DNA of 64,000 bases from Alviniconcha marisindica (lineage: Eukaryota; Mollusca; Gastropoda; Provannidae): positions 355,001 to 419,000 of the forward strand of contig JABMCL010000953.1 in NCBI GenBank assembly GCA_018857735.1. Direction: 5' to 3'. Below are positions 1-12,000 of the stretch, piece after piece. The notes beneath the pieces are model-generated. The model was not told the DNA's origin and ran no database searches. It saw only the letters and a program-made list of their open reading frames with translations. Made by a program: the position numbers and the translations under genes. Within the stretch, counting starts at the first letter, position 1. Each line of letters starts with the position of its first letter.

Positions 1-478
1 AATGTATGTCTTTCATCCAAATCACCGTGTCTGGCCTTCAACACAATGTATGTCTTTCATCCAAATCACCGTGTCTGGCTTAAAATGTATGTCTTTCTAA
101 TCACCGTGTCTGGCCTTCAACACAATGTATGTCTTTCATCCAAATCACCGTGTCTGGCCTTCAACACAATGTATGTCTTTCATCCTAACTACTGTGTCTG
201 GCCTTCAACACAATGTATGTCTTTCATCCTAACTACTGTGTCTGGCCTTCAACACAATGTATGTCTTTCATCCTAACCACCGTGTCTGGCCTTCAACACA
301 ATGTATGTCTTTCATCTTAATCACCGTGTCTGGCCTTCAACACAATGTACGTCTTTCATCCTAACCACCGTGTCTGGCCTTCAACACAATGTACGTCTTT
401 CATCCTAATCACCGTGTCTGGCCTTCAACACAATGTATGTCTTTCATCCTAATCACCGTGTCTGGCCTTCAACACAAA
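1..478. repeat. Minisatellite, 44-bp unit
   Basis: About 11 copies of a unit containing GTATGTCTTTCATCC and CCGTGTCTGGCC. The array runs off the left edge. ORFs across it are artefacts of repetition. Confidence 0.95.
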
Positions 479-884
479 GGTGAAATACATGCAGGTCCTT
501 CAATACTTCAAGTAAAATGCATGCCTTTCAACGGGACAAAGTGATCTGCCCATGTCTCAACACATTACAGTGGACTGTCAGCCTCACATTTAAAGTACAA
601 AGATGATAAACAATGTGATGAAGTGAAATGTCGCACATACTGGTGGTAGGAAAGCTGCAAATAAAATGCAAGCGAGATTCAGGTGTTACAGAATACTCAA
701 CAAATACATCAGCAAACTACATGCATCTTCACATGCCAACAAAATGCATGCCAACATGATATACACATCAACAAGATACACATCACAAGCTACATACATG
801 TCAATAAGATACGCATCCCAATGAAATACAGGTGACCGTCATGGTTTACAACAACATCTGTATGTCTGGAGTGCAGACACACCC
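479..884. other. Non-genic, no recognised feature
   Basis: AT/CA-rich sequence with scattered short CATGC/ACATAC words. No coding signature, RNA gene or mobile element recognised. Confidence 0.5.
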
Positions 885-1635
885 CAGGTGCCCAGACTGC
901 AATGCCACTTTAATCCCAGGTGCCCAGACTGCAATGCCGCTTTAACCAAGGTGTCCAGACTGCAATGCCGCTTTAACCAAGGTGTCCAGACTGCAATGCT
1001 GCTTTAACCAAGGTGTCCAGACTGCAATGCTGCTTTAACCAAGGTGTCCAGACTGCAATGCCGCTTTAACCAAGGTGTCCAGACTGCAATGCCGCTTTAA
1101 CCAAGGTGTCCAGACTGCAATGCCGCTTTAACCAAGGTGTCCAGACTGCAATGCCACTTTAACCCCAGGTGCCCAGACTGCAATGCCGCTTTAACCCCAG
1201 GTGCCCAGACTGCAATGCTGCTTTAACCAAGGTGTCCAGACTGCAATGCCGCTTTAACCAAGGTGCCCAGACTGCAATGCCGCTTTAACCCCAGGTGCCC
1301 AGACTGCAATGCTGCTTTAACCAAGGTGTCCAGACTGCAATGCCACTTTAACCAAGGTGTCCAGACTGCAATGCCACTTTAACCAAGGTGCCCAGACTGC
1401 AATGCCGCTTTAACCCCAGGTGCCCAGACTGCAATGCTGCTTTAACCAAGGTGTCCAGACTGCAATGCCGCTTTAACCAAGGTGTCCAGACTGCAATGCC
1501 ACTTTAACCCCAGGTGCCCAGACTGCAATGCCGCTTTAACCCCAGGTGCCCAGACTGCAATGCCGCTTTAACCCCAGGTGCCCAGACTGCAATGCCGCTT
1601 TAACCAAGGTGTCCAGACTGCAATGCCACTTTAAC
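885..1635. repeat. Minisatellite, 31-bp unit
   Basis: About 24 copies of CCAGACTGCAATGCCGCTTT plus AACCAAGGTGT. Two variant types (CCAAGGTGT and CCCCAGGTGC) alternate irregularly, which would allow turnover within the array to be traced. Confidence 0.95.
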
Positions 1636-1907
1636 TCAAGCATACTCTCAGTGGTTTGAATCGAGGGGAAAGACGCATTTTGATTTTGTAAGCAAAAGAC
1701 AGCACCAAATTCTATATTATCAAACCCAAAGACATGTCACTGAACCTGCCAGCAATGGAATCTTCTCTTACTCTCTCACACACCTTGTGCTTGCACTGTA
1801 CTCATGTCAGCTTAACAGCAGCAAAATGCAGCCAGCATCAGCGAGCGATGGAAGACGGGTGAGAGGGGCAACACGTGTACCTGCACGGGACCTGCATGGC
1901 TGCGCTG

Positions 1908-2178
1908 CCTCCATTTAAATGGTGCGGGACACACTCTCACACACTGCCCACATTTAAATGGCGCAGGACACATTCTCACACACTGCCCACATTTAAATGG
2001 CGCGGGACACATTCTCACACACTGCCCACGTTTAAATGGCGCGGGACACATTCTCACACACTGCCCACGTTTAAATGGCGCGGGACACATTCTCACACAT
2101 TGCCCACGTTTAAATGGCGCGGGACACATTCTCACACACTGCCCACGTTTAAATGGCGCGGGACACATTCTCACACAC
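1908..2178. repeat. Minisatellite, 39-bp unit
   Basis: Seven copies containing TTTAAATGGCGCGGGACACA. 39 is a multiple of three, so both strands stay open; no other coding evidence. 2179-2799 beyond it holds only unremarkable sequence and a poly-C run near 2419. Confidence 0.95.
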
Positions 2179-2802
2179 TCTGCTGACCTGCATGTCAGGC
2201 CGTTGCTGACACGGAACGTTAAACTGCACATGGCTTCCTCTTCCATCTAAACACTGTCCCAGCATTGGCACTCACTTATCACAACAAGAAAAAACACATG
2301 GTAGAATACTTGCTTGGTGTCTTCGCTGCATTCAGTTTTAAAGCATTAAACATTCTCCACCCTCCCCTCAGCTCTCCCACAACCCAAAGCCAACTAAGCC
2401 CCAAAAGCAGCTACAACCCCCCCCCCCCCCCCCCCACCACAAACAACAAGGGTGGGAAGCCACAGGGACACAGAACAAAGAGTGGAGTTCGCATGTCAAT
2501 AGACCTCACACGTATAACATGCCACACAACTGAGACCTCAACACACAATGCATAACACTACACAACAACCGAGACCTCAACAGACCACACTCCACAGAGC
2601 AACCGAGGCATCAGCTGCCCACAGTAACTTCTACCTGGCATGCCAGTCAATGAAAGGCAGACAAAGTCCCGGGTCACACCTTGTGTGTAAGGATGTTGAT
2701 CGTGATTTCCTGCCATATCTGCCTCAGTTCAGTCTTCATCGTGCCACGTCTACGGTCATAAGGTCATAACTCTGTAACACTGCTCAGCATCATACTGTCT
2801 TA

Positions 2803-3430
2803 AGCCCGTTCTTAATTGAGCGAATGTTTCTTCGCGAACCAAGTTGGAAGTATTCGGCGAACCTATTTGGTTCTTAATTGGGCAAACTTTTTGCGAACCT
2901 AGTTGGAAGTATTCATCAAAGCTATATTCGGGGTCCAAAAAGCTTCGCTCAACATGTTCTGGGAACATTCGCCCTATTCGACGATCATTGCCTCTGATTG
3001 GCTGAGAGCAGAGCTCTCCTGTGGATGAAGAAAAAATACAAATAAAAATGGATGACGGTGTCGCTAGGTTCTTCACTCGCTTCGGAGGGAATTTGTTTAT
3101 TTGTTGACTTGTGGGAGGCGCAGCCTTGTCTCGGGGACCCAGAATGAGATAGTAGTTAGTTAAACTACCCTGTGAGGGATGATTAAAGTATATTGACTAG
3201 ACCTGACTTGACTTTAGCCTACATTTTTGATCATGCTGTCTGCTGCGCATCTGCCGCAAGTTCGGGCCGAAGCTTGCATCTCATTACGAGCCAGTTGAGA
3301 ACGAAGTAAAGTTTGGACTGTCCGAACCATGTTCGGCGAACTAAAAGTTCAATTAAGAAACGAATCATAGTTCGTCGAACTGTCCGAAGTATGTTCGGCG
3401 AACAAACATTCGCCCAGTTAAGAAGGGGCT
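2803..3430. mobile_element. Harbinger-like MITE, 628 bp, TTA target duplication
   Basis: Terminal inverted repeats of about 38 bp: the left end begins AGCCCGTTCTTAATTGAGCG, and the right end read inverted begins AGCCCCTTCTTAACTGGGCG. Both ends contain further GTTCGGCGAAC-type subterminal repeats. TTA flanks both ends (2800-2802 and 3431-3433), the TWA duplication typical of PIF/Harbinger. No transposase is recognisable inside. The flanking short repeat supplies an empty site with one TTA. Confidence 0.78.
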
Positions 3431-3734
3431 TTACACAGGTCATCCAAAACATTGTAACACCACTCAGCATCACACCATCTTACACAGGTCATCCAAAACA
3501 CCGAGCAATGCAAGCGGAAGACAAGGGGAACAACTACACTACTCCCCATGAATTTTGCTTCACTCTAAAATCTTACACAAACTTTGGCTGATTTTGTGGA
3601 CACACACACACAAAAGCATGGGTATTAGTACAGTTGCTATATATACAGAAAGACTATGTGGTACGTAAAATGATTAACGTAAGTAGTACGACAGGAAAAC
3701 GAAAAGTTCAGAGGTAACTATAAGCACATTTGGT

Positions 3735-4510
3735 TGTACAACAATAATGTTGCCACTGCCATGTGCTGAACCACGTGGTCCACAGCAGTACTGTTGCCAT
3801 GTGCTGAACCACGTGGTCCACAGCAGTACTGTTGCCATGTGCTGAACCACGTGGTCCACAGCAATACTGTTGCCATGTGCTGAACCACGTGGTCCACAGC
3901 AATACTGTTGCCTGTGCTGACCCGTGGCCACAGCAATACTGTTGCCATGTGCTGAACCACGTGGTCCACAGCAATACTGTTGCCGTTGCCCTCTGCTGAC
4001 CCCTGTGGCCCACAGCACTACTGTTGCCTTTGCCATGTGCTGACCCCTGTGGCCCACAGCACTACTGTTGCCTTTGCCATGTGCTGACCCCTGTGGCCCA
4101 CAGCACTACTGTTGCCTTTGCCATGTGCTGACCCCTGTGGCCCACAGCACCTACTGTTGCCTGTTGCCATGTGCTGACCCCTGTGGCCCACAGCACTACT
4201 GTTGCCTTTGCCATGTGCTGAACCATGAGGCCCACAGCACTACTGTTGCCATGTGCTGACCCCTGTGGCCCACAGCACTACTGTTGCCTTTGCCATGTGC
4301 TGAACCATGTGGCCCACAGCACTACTGTTGCCATGTGCTGACCCCTGTGGCCCACAGCACTACTGTTGCCTTTGCCATGTGCTGAACCACGTGGCCCACA
4401 GCACTACTTTGTTTGCCATGTGCTGACCCCTGTGGCCCACAGCACTACTGTTGCCTTTGCCATGTGCTGACCCCTGTGGCCCACAGCACTACTGTTGCCT
4501 TTGCCATGTG
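3735..4510. repeat. Minisatellite, 38-44-bp units
   Basis: About 19 copies of a unit with GCCATGTGCTGA, a CC(A/C)(C/T)GTGG variable section and CCACAGCA(C/G)TACTGTT. The left part is 38 bp per copy; most of the right part is 44 bp through an added GCCTTT. Confidence 0.93.
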
Positions 4511-4629
4511 CTGACCCATGAGGCCCAGTTGGACGTGCATTGCAAGCGGCATTGTGCACACATCCCCGCCCTGTGAGCCACACAGGTCACTCTGATCCCA
4601 ACAGGCAGACACATGGCCCAAAAAGGCAT

Positions 4630-4905
4630 GGCACCCGAGTGGCTGTGAGGGGTGTACACAGTAGCTGAGTGGTTGTACGGAGTAGCCGAGTGGTTGTACG
4701 GAGTAGCCGAGTGGTTGTATGGAGTAGCCAAGTGGTTGTACTGAGTAGCTGAGTGGTTGTGAGGGGGTGTACATAGTGGTTGTGAGGGGGTGTACATAGT
4801 GGTTGTGAGGGGTGTACATAGTGGTTGTGAGGGGGTGTACATAGTGGTTGTGAGGGGGTGTACAGAGTGGTTGTGAGGGGGTGTACAGAGTAGCTGAGTG
4901 GTTCT
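4630..4905. repeat. Minisatellite, 21- and 23-bp units
   Basis: GTAGCCGAGTGGTTGTACGGA copies pass into GTGGTTGTGAGGGGGTGTACA copies, clearly related by the shared GTGGTTGT core. Confidence 0.9.
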
Positions 4906-5539
4906 GTGGACAGTAGCTGCCCACTTCTCTATAAATCTACCACTGTCATCAAGCCTACCCCTTTCTAAAGCATAACGCTCCACAGAGGGTCAACTGTTCA
5001 ACCCTTCCTCACAGCCACACCACCACTGGACAACGAACATTTCCACAAAAATCACTTCAAAGCAAACTGGCACTGACAATCACATCACAACAAACAGTTA
5101 AACCTCATTGTAGTGCCAACTGCACAAAGGTGACCCTGTGTACTGCATGAGCAGACCCCCCCCCCCATCTTGACATGACATACAAACATCAAAATAAATC
5201 AAATCTAGGACCCCAACCCTTCCCACCCTCTTCTGCCATTCACTGCATTAATCTGAGGTGCACTGTACACAACACATACATCCTCAACTGTGCACAATAA
5301 AAAAGGAAAAGAAACTATCACTTCGCAAAATACTACTTGGAAGAAATGTTTTTTGGCAAATGACTTTGGCCGTTTTACACTCTTTCGGTTTGCACACAAA
5401 ACCACAGGGAGGAAACTGGTAACAATGGAGCTAGCTCTACCAACCCTTTCCCCACCCACCGCTCAGAAACCTCGTCTTCGTTCAAATCACAGCTGAAAGG
5501 CCATCTGCTCTCTCAAACTTCCAGTAATGCCCACTTGTT
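4906..5539. other. Non-genic; possible degenerate LINE 3' end
   Basis: The plus strand at about 5450-5510 reads SETSSSFKSQLKGHLLS, resembling the 'FKxxLKxxL' end of LINE reverse transcriptases. The rest shows nothing recognisable. Weak. Confidence 0.25.
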
Positions 5540-5707
5540 TCAGATCTGCTGTACACCTGTACCCACGGTCCACAGTCACTTCCTTCAGATCTGCAGTACA
5601 CCTGTACCTACGGTCCACAGTCACTTCCTTCAGATCTGCAGTACACCTGTACCTACGGTCCACAGTCACAGATCTGCAGTACACCTGTACCTACGGTCCA
5701 CAGTCAC
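5540..5707. repeat. Minisatellite, 45-bp unit
   Basis: Four copies containing CAGATCTGCAGTACACCTGT and ACGGTCCACAGTCA, lying downstream of the HIRIP3 stop. Confidence 0.9.
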
Positions 5708-5709
5708 TT

Positions 5710-5966
5710 CCTTTTGTTCTTTCTTCTGTTTGGCATTGTATTTGTCAGACGTAGCCATGGCAGATGCTCCTATTTGTTGAGGTCTGAAACTTGCGTTGGT
5801 TCCTGGTATATTGTTTTAACTGTGACTCATTTTTGGGCGCTGGATTGTCTCATTCAACTCCCTTTACATCTCAGAACTACAGCCCGTCAAAGACAATGGT
5901 GCTGTCACAAAAGTTATGTACAGGTTCACTGACAACATAATGAGAAGCAATCAAACAACAGAAGTT
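5710..5966 (-). other. HIRIP3 3' flank / probable 3' UTR
   Basis: About 250 bases of non-repetitive sequence follow the HIRIP3 stop before the 45-bp array at 5540. I see no clear AATAAA on the minus strand, so the transcript end is not placed. Confidence 0.35.
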
Positions 5967-6091
5967 TTAATCACTCTCGGACTCTGAAATGAGGTCCCTG
6001 ATTCGGCTGAACTGGAGTTTGATAGGCGACAGGGACTTCTTTGGGGAGTTTGTTCTGGTGAAAAGGGCCTTGGGTTGCCGCTTGGGACGTC
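5967..6091 (-). CDS. HIRIP3: HIRIP3 exon 9 (C-terminus and stop)
   Basis: Acceptor TTGATACAG; the first codon is split and gives G-R-P-K-R-Q, as in vertebrate HIRIP3 'GRPRRR'. The end is FSRIRDLISESESD then TAA at 5969-5967, like the human acidic Ser end. It joins exon 8 in frame even though a conserved segment is missing between them. Confidence 0.85.
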
Positions 6092-9000
6092 CTGTATCAA
6101 AAATAGAACACATACATAAACCACTGAACATAAAATATATCCACCAGCAATATACAACAGCAGGGAATAGCGCTATACAAAAGTGTATGTATTATTATTA
6201 ACATGAAACTACAAACCAAGCCTCACTAAACACCAGGACTGAGAAACTCTGTATAAACCACGCCTCACTAAACACAAGGACAGAGAAACTCTGTACAAAC
6301 CACGCCTCACTAAACACCAGGACTGTGAAACTCTGTACAAACCACGCCTCACTAAACACCAGGACTGAAAAACTGCACAAACCACGCCTCACTAAACACC
6401 AGGACTGAAAAACTCTGTACAAACCACGCCTCACTAAACACCAGGACTGAAAAACTCTGTACAAACCACGCCTCACTAAACACCAGGACTGAGAAATTCT
6501 GTACAAACCACGCCTCACTAAACACCAGGACTGAAAAACTCTGTACAAACCACGCCTCACTAAACACCAGGACTGAAAAACTCTGTACAAACCACGCCTC
6601 ACTAAACACCAGGACTGAGAAATTCTGTACAAACCACGCCTCACTAAACACCAGGACTGAAAAACTCTGTACAAACCACGCCTCACTAAACACCAGGACT
6701 GAGAAATTCTGTACAAACCACGCCTCACTAAACACCAGGACTGAAAAACTGTACAAACCACGCCTCACTAAACACCAGGACTGAGAAACTGTACAAACCA
6801 CGCCTCACTAAACACCAGGACTGAAAAACTCTGTACAAACCACGCCTCACTAAACACCAGGACTGAAAAACTCTGTACAAACCACGCCTCACTAAACACC
6901 AGGACTGAAAAACTCTGTACAAACCACGCCTCACTAAACACCAGGACTGAGAAACTCTGTACAAACCACGCCTCACTAAACACCAGGACTGAGAAACTGT
7001 ACAATACTCACGCCTTCACTAAACACCATGCTGCCCCAAACTTTACAACCCCCTTTCACTTTTAATTTCCGGGTTCTTTGACATCCACCTTACAAACCCC
7101 CCCCCCTCCCCCCTTCACCCCCATGTCTGAGAAAGTTACGTGTACAAACCCGCCTTTACCCCTTCAGGGACAGAGTCCACCTTGTCAAACGGGCGCCTCG
7201 GCAAACACCAGGACTGAGATTACTCTTACAAACCAACCTCACTAAACCCAAACTGATTCATACCACCCTTCACACAGGACAATGGGGTGCCCGGCAAATT
7301 ACACTTGTCCCCCTTTCACAACTTCAGTTTCTGTGGGCAAACATCAGTTTACCACCGCATTACTAAAACCAACCCAGGGCTGACCTCCCCCTCCCCGACT
7401 TCTGGCACAACCTCAGGGCTGATCTGTTGGAAAAAAGGTCCAACCCCCACTTCCCAACCTTTAGGGTTGAAAAACGTCCACCTTACTAAGGCCCCCGGGC
7501 TGACCTGCGGCAAACACACAGGTACCACCGCATTACTAAAAGGCACAACCTCAGGGCTGACCTGCGGCAAACACACAGGTACCACCGCATTACTAAAAGG
7601 CACAACCTCAGGGCTGACCTGCGGCAAACACACAGGTACCACCGCATTACTAAAAGGCACAACCTCAGGGCTGACCTGCGGCAAACACACAGGGGACCAC
7701 CACACTACTAAAAGGCACAACCTCAGGGCTGACCTGCGGCAAACACACAGGTACCACCGCATTACTAAAAGGCACAACCTCAGGGCTGACCTGCGGCAAA
7801 CACACAGGTACCACCGCATTACTAAAAGGCACAACCTCAGGGCTGACCTGCGGCAAACACACAGGTACCACCGCATTACTAAAAGGCACAACCTCAGGGC
7901 TGACCTGCGGCAAACACACAGGTACCACCACATTACTAAAAGGCACAACCTCAGGGCTGACCTGCGGCAAACACACAGGTACCACCGCATTACTAAAAGG
8001 CACAACCTCAGGGCTGACCTGCGGCAAACACACAGGTACCACCGCACTACTAAAAGGCACAACCTCAGGGCTGACCTGCGGCAACACGGGTACCACCGCA
8101 TCACTCAAAGGCACAGCCTCTGGCACCAGCAACATCATTATATCATTATTAAGGGGGTTGACACCTTTCATTTACACATGCTTTTATCTGACCATTTTCC
8201 CCCCACACAGACCTTTGGTTTGCGGTAACTGTGCATGTTTCAGATTCGCATCCTCAAAAGCCATGATTCAAGGTAAGGCATACGATTATCACACACACAC
8301 ACACACCATCCATCTCATGAACAAAGAAACCATCTATCTCATGAACAAAGAAACTATCTAGACTATAGAAAGACGATACAAAACAAAACCCACCCCAAAA
8401 ACTGTGGGGGAAAAGACAGAGTAAAAAAGGCGAAAAGCAGAAGGGAACAGGCAAGGGACGGAGAAGAAGAAGAGGAGAAAGCAAAGGGCATTGCCTTTCA
8501 TGCCAGCCTTTCTCAGCGCCTCCTTCAGCCTCTCCATCTTCTCACTGTCCGTTGTGCAGCCCACAAAATGGACGTCATTGCGCACGAAAATCCCCACTTT
8601 TCGGCAGATCACTCGCAGCCGCTTAAGGTACGGCGCTTCACCGCCGCCTGCTGATGATGTGCCTGCTGATGAATTCACTTCTGACGGCGCTCCTTTGGAT
8701 GAGGTGTCCGGCTTGGAGCTCCTGGCTTTTTTCGTTGGCTAGAAACAAGACGGCAGGGCAGAGATGAGGGTACCGAGCAACTGGATGTGTTTTATAGGCA
8801 CAAAACACACATAGCTGTCTTGTGTTTTATAGGCACAAAACACACACAGCTTTGTCTTGTGTTTTATAGGCACAAAACACACAGAGCTTTGTTTTGTGTT
8901 TTATAGCCACAAAACATACACAGCTTTGTCTTGTTTTATAGCCACAAAACATACACAGCTTTGTCTGTTTTATAGGCACAAAACATTCACAGCTTTGTTT

Positions 9001-12000
9001 TGTGTTTTATAGGCACAAAATACACACAGTTTTGTCTTGTGTTTTACAGGCACAAAACATACACAGTTTTGTTTTGTTTTGCAGGCACAAAACATTCACA
9101 GCTTAGTCCTGTGTTTTATTGGCACAAAACATACACAGCTTTGTCTTGTTTTACAGGCACAACACATACACAGCTTTGTCTTGTTTTACAGGCACAACAC
9201 ATACACAGCTTTGTCTTGTTTTACAGGCACAACACAGACACAGCTTTGTTGCTGTCTTGTGTAATGTCCTTTTTACTGCTGAGGCACTGACTGATGTATA
9301 ATTTGTCAACCCACTCACCTTTCATGCAAATTTTTTAAAAAGAGTTATAAAGTAGAAACATCAGTCAACTTAAATAATTATAGTAAAGAACAAGCTGGGG
9401 GGGGGGGATAAAATTTGCTAGCAATAGAACCTGCTAACCCACTTAACGGTTACTGCCTAAAAGACTCTAAACATGCCTTGGGGAGCAGCACTGTAGAGTA
9501 TTTAATTACTAATTATTATTATTATCTGAACAGATCTTAATTACTAATTATTATTATTATCTGAACAAATCTTAATTACTAATTATTATTATTATCTGAA
9601 CAGATCTTAATTGCTACTTATTACTATTATCTCAACAGATCTTAATTACTAATTATTATTATTATCTCAACAGATCTTAATTGCTACTTATTACTATTAT
9701 CTCAACAGATCTTAATTGCTACTTATTACTATTATCTCAACAGATCTTAATTGCTACTTATTATTATTATCTCAACAGATCTTAATTGCTACTTATGATT
9801 ATGATTATCTCAACAGATCTGAACAACTATTTATTACTGAATATTATCTCAACAGGTCTTTTATTGAGCTGCAACCCACACTCCTGACCTGTTTGTGTGC
9901 AAGCTCCATGTGCTGAACTTTCCTCTTGCTAAATTTGATGTTGTGACCCGAGCGCTTCATGGGTTGTGGTGGAGCCTCATTTTCACCATCAGACGACAGA
10001 CTGCTGGTGTCAAGGTCGCTGTCAGGACAACCCGAAGTTTTGGCGTTTGATTTCAACGGAGAGATGACAGGGGAAGAAATCACCGCAGGTGTCCATGCTT
10101 GCGGGGACCTCTAGGGAAGAAAGACACAAAAGCATTGCATGGACTTACAGCAGAAAATACGCTGAATACCAACAGTTACAAAACAGTGCTCAATACAGAT
10201 TCATCTTGGTCAGTTTTCTCAGCACACACATCTCTGGGTCTGAATCGTTTGTCAGCTGCTGGATCCACTGCTGCAAGTTCAACCACCTTCCTCCTCAACA
10301 GCTGTGGTTTCATTAAAGACACTGTCTAATGTTTCAATAACTTGGGCTTTCACTGGGGTCAGTGAAACAGCTGTGGTTTTAGCTTAATGACATGTCTAAT
10401 GTTTTAATAACTTGGGCTTTCACTGGGGTCAGTGGGGTCACTGGGGTCAGTGAAACAGCTGTGGTTTCATTAAAGACACTGTCTAATGTTTCAATAACTT
10501 GGGCTTTCACTGGGGTCAGTGGGGTCACTGGGGTCAGTGAAACAGCTGTGGTTTCATTAAAGACACTGTCTAATGTTTCAATAACTTGGGCTTTCACTGG
10601 GGTCAGTGAAACAGCTGTGGTTTCATTAAAGACACTGTCTAATGTTTCAATAACTTGGCCTTTCACTGGGGTCAGTGGGGTCACTGGGGTCAGTGAAACA
10701 GCTGTGGTTTCATTAAAGATACTGTCTAATGTTTCAATAACTTGGCCTTTCACTGGGGTCAGTGAAACAGCTGTGGTTTCATTAAAGACACTGTCTAATG
10801 TTTCAATAACTTGGCCTTCCACTGGGGTCAATGTAACAGCAGCAAGGTTCACATCACTCTGCAGCTTGACAAAGAAATCACTGAGCCGTGACCATGTTGC
10901 CACCAATCACATCACTCTGCAGCTTGACAAAGAAATCACTGAGCCGTGACCATGTTGCCACCAATCACTTCACTCTGCAGCTTGACAAAGAAATCACTGA
11001 GCCGTGACCATGTTGCCACCAATCACTTCACTCTGCAGCTTGACAAAGAAATCACTGAGCCGTGACCATGTTGCCACCACTCACTTCACTCTGCAGCTTG
11101 ACAAAGAAATCACTGAGCCGTGACCATGTTGCCACCAATCACTTCACTCTGCAGCTTGACAAAGAAATCACTGAGCCGTGACCATGTTGCCACCAATCAC
11201 ATCACTCTGCAGCTTGACAAAGAAATCACTGAGCCGTGACCATGTTGCCACCAATCACTTCACTCTGCAGCTTGACAACGAAATCACTGAGCCGTGACCA
11301 TGGTGCCACCAATCACTTCACTCTGCAGCTTGACAACGAAATCACTGAGCCGTGACCATGGTGCCACCACTCACTTCACTCTGCAGCTTGACAACGAAAT
11401 CACTGAGCCGTGACCATGGTGCCACCACTCACTTCACTCTGCAGCTTGACAACGAAATCACTGAGCCGCAACCATGTTGCCACCACTCACTTCACTCTGC
11501 AGCTTGACAAAGAAATCACTGAGCCGTGACCATGGTGCCACTCGACTGGGCTGCAGATTGTTCCTGCTGTCACAAACATGGTCCGTTAACTACCTTCACT
11601 TTCAGTGGAGCGGCATCATCACTGTCTTCCAGACACTGCGGCACGGCACCATCATTATCATCGCTGCTCTCATCACCACCCCCGGCCTTGGCTGCAGGTC
11701 GGGCTTTCAGCGGCACATCGTCTTCGTCGTCAGAGACCAGCTGCACTCTCTTCCTTCCCTGTGGGCGTTTCTGGAGGAAGAAGAAAAGAAAACAGCATGG
11801 GTTACCACCAACAACAAAACTCAGACATTTTAGGATCAGCTGTACTTTTCTCCCAACATAGCAGAAAAGGAAAAACAAATGCATGGCTTGATTGTCCCCC
11901 CCCCTCCCCTGATATATTCATTCATTCAGGGTGCACACAGAGTGTTATCCAGTCAAGACTTTAAGACTGGCAGGAGGGGATGCTGGGGCCCAGTGACAAA

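Noticed and set aside
885..1635. CRISPR-like array of about 31-bp direct repeats (also 13840-14815)
   Set aside because: Copies are head to tail with no unique spacers, and the DNA is clearly eukaryotic.
2756..3076. 106-codon minus ORF as a transposase
   Set aside because: It lies in the MITE but shows no catalytic motif or transposase signature and extends past the element border.
7287..8228. 313-codon plus ORF and 251-codon minus ORF
   Set aside because: Both run through the 56-bp array; the unit is not a multiple of three, so the peptide cycles through frames, which real coding repeats do not do.
10379..10906. Minus ORF as a further HIRIP3 coding exon
   Set aside because: Exons 6 and 7 already join in phase without it, its last copies carry a stop and there is no good donor; kept only as a repeat with possible exon ancestry.
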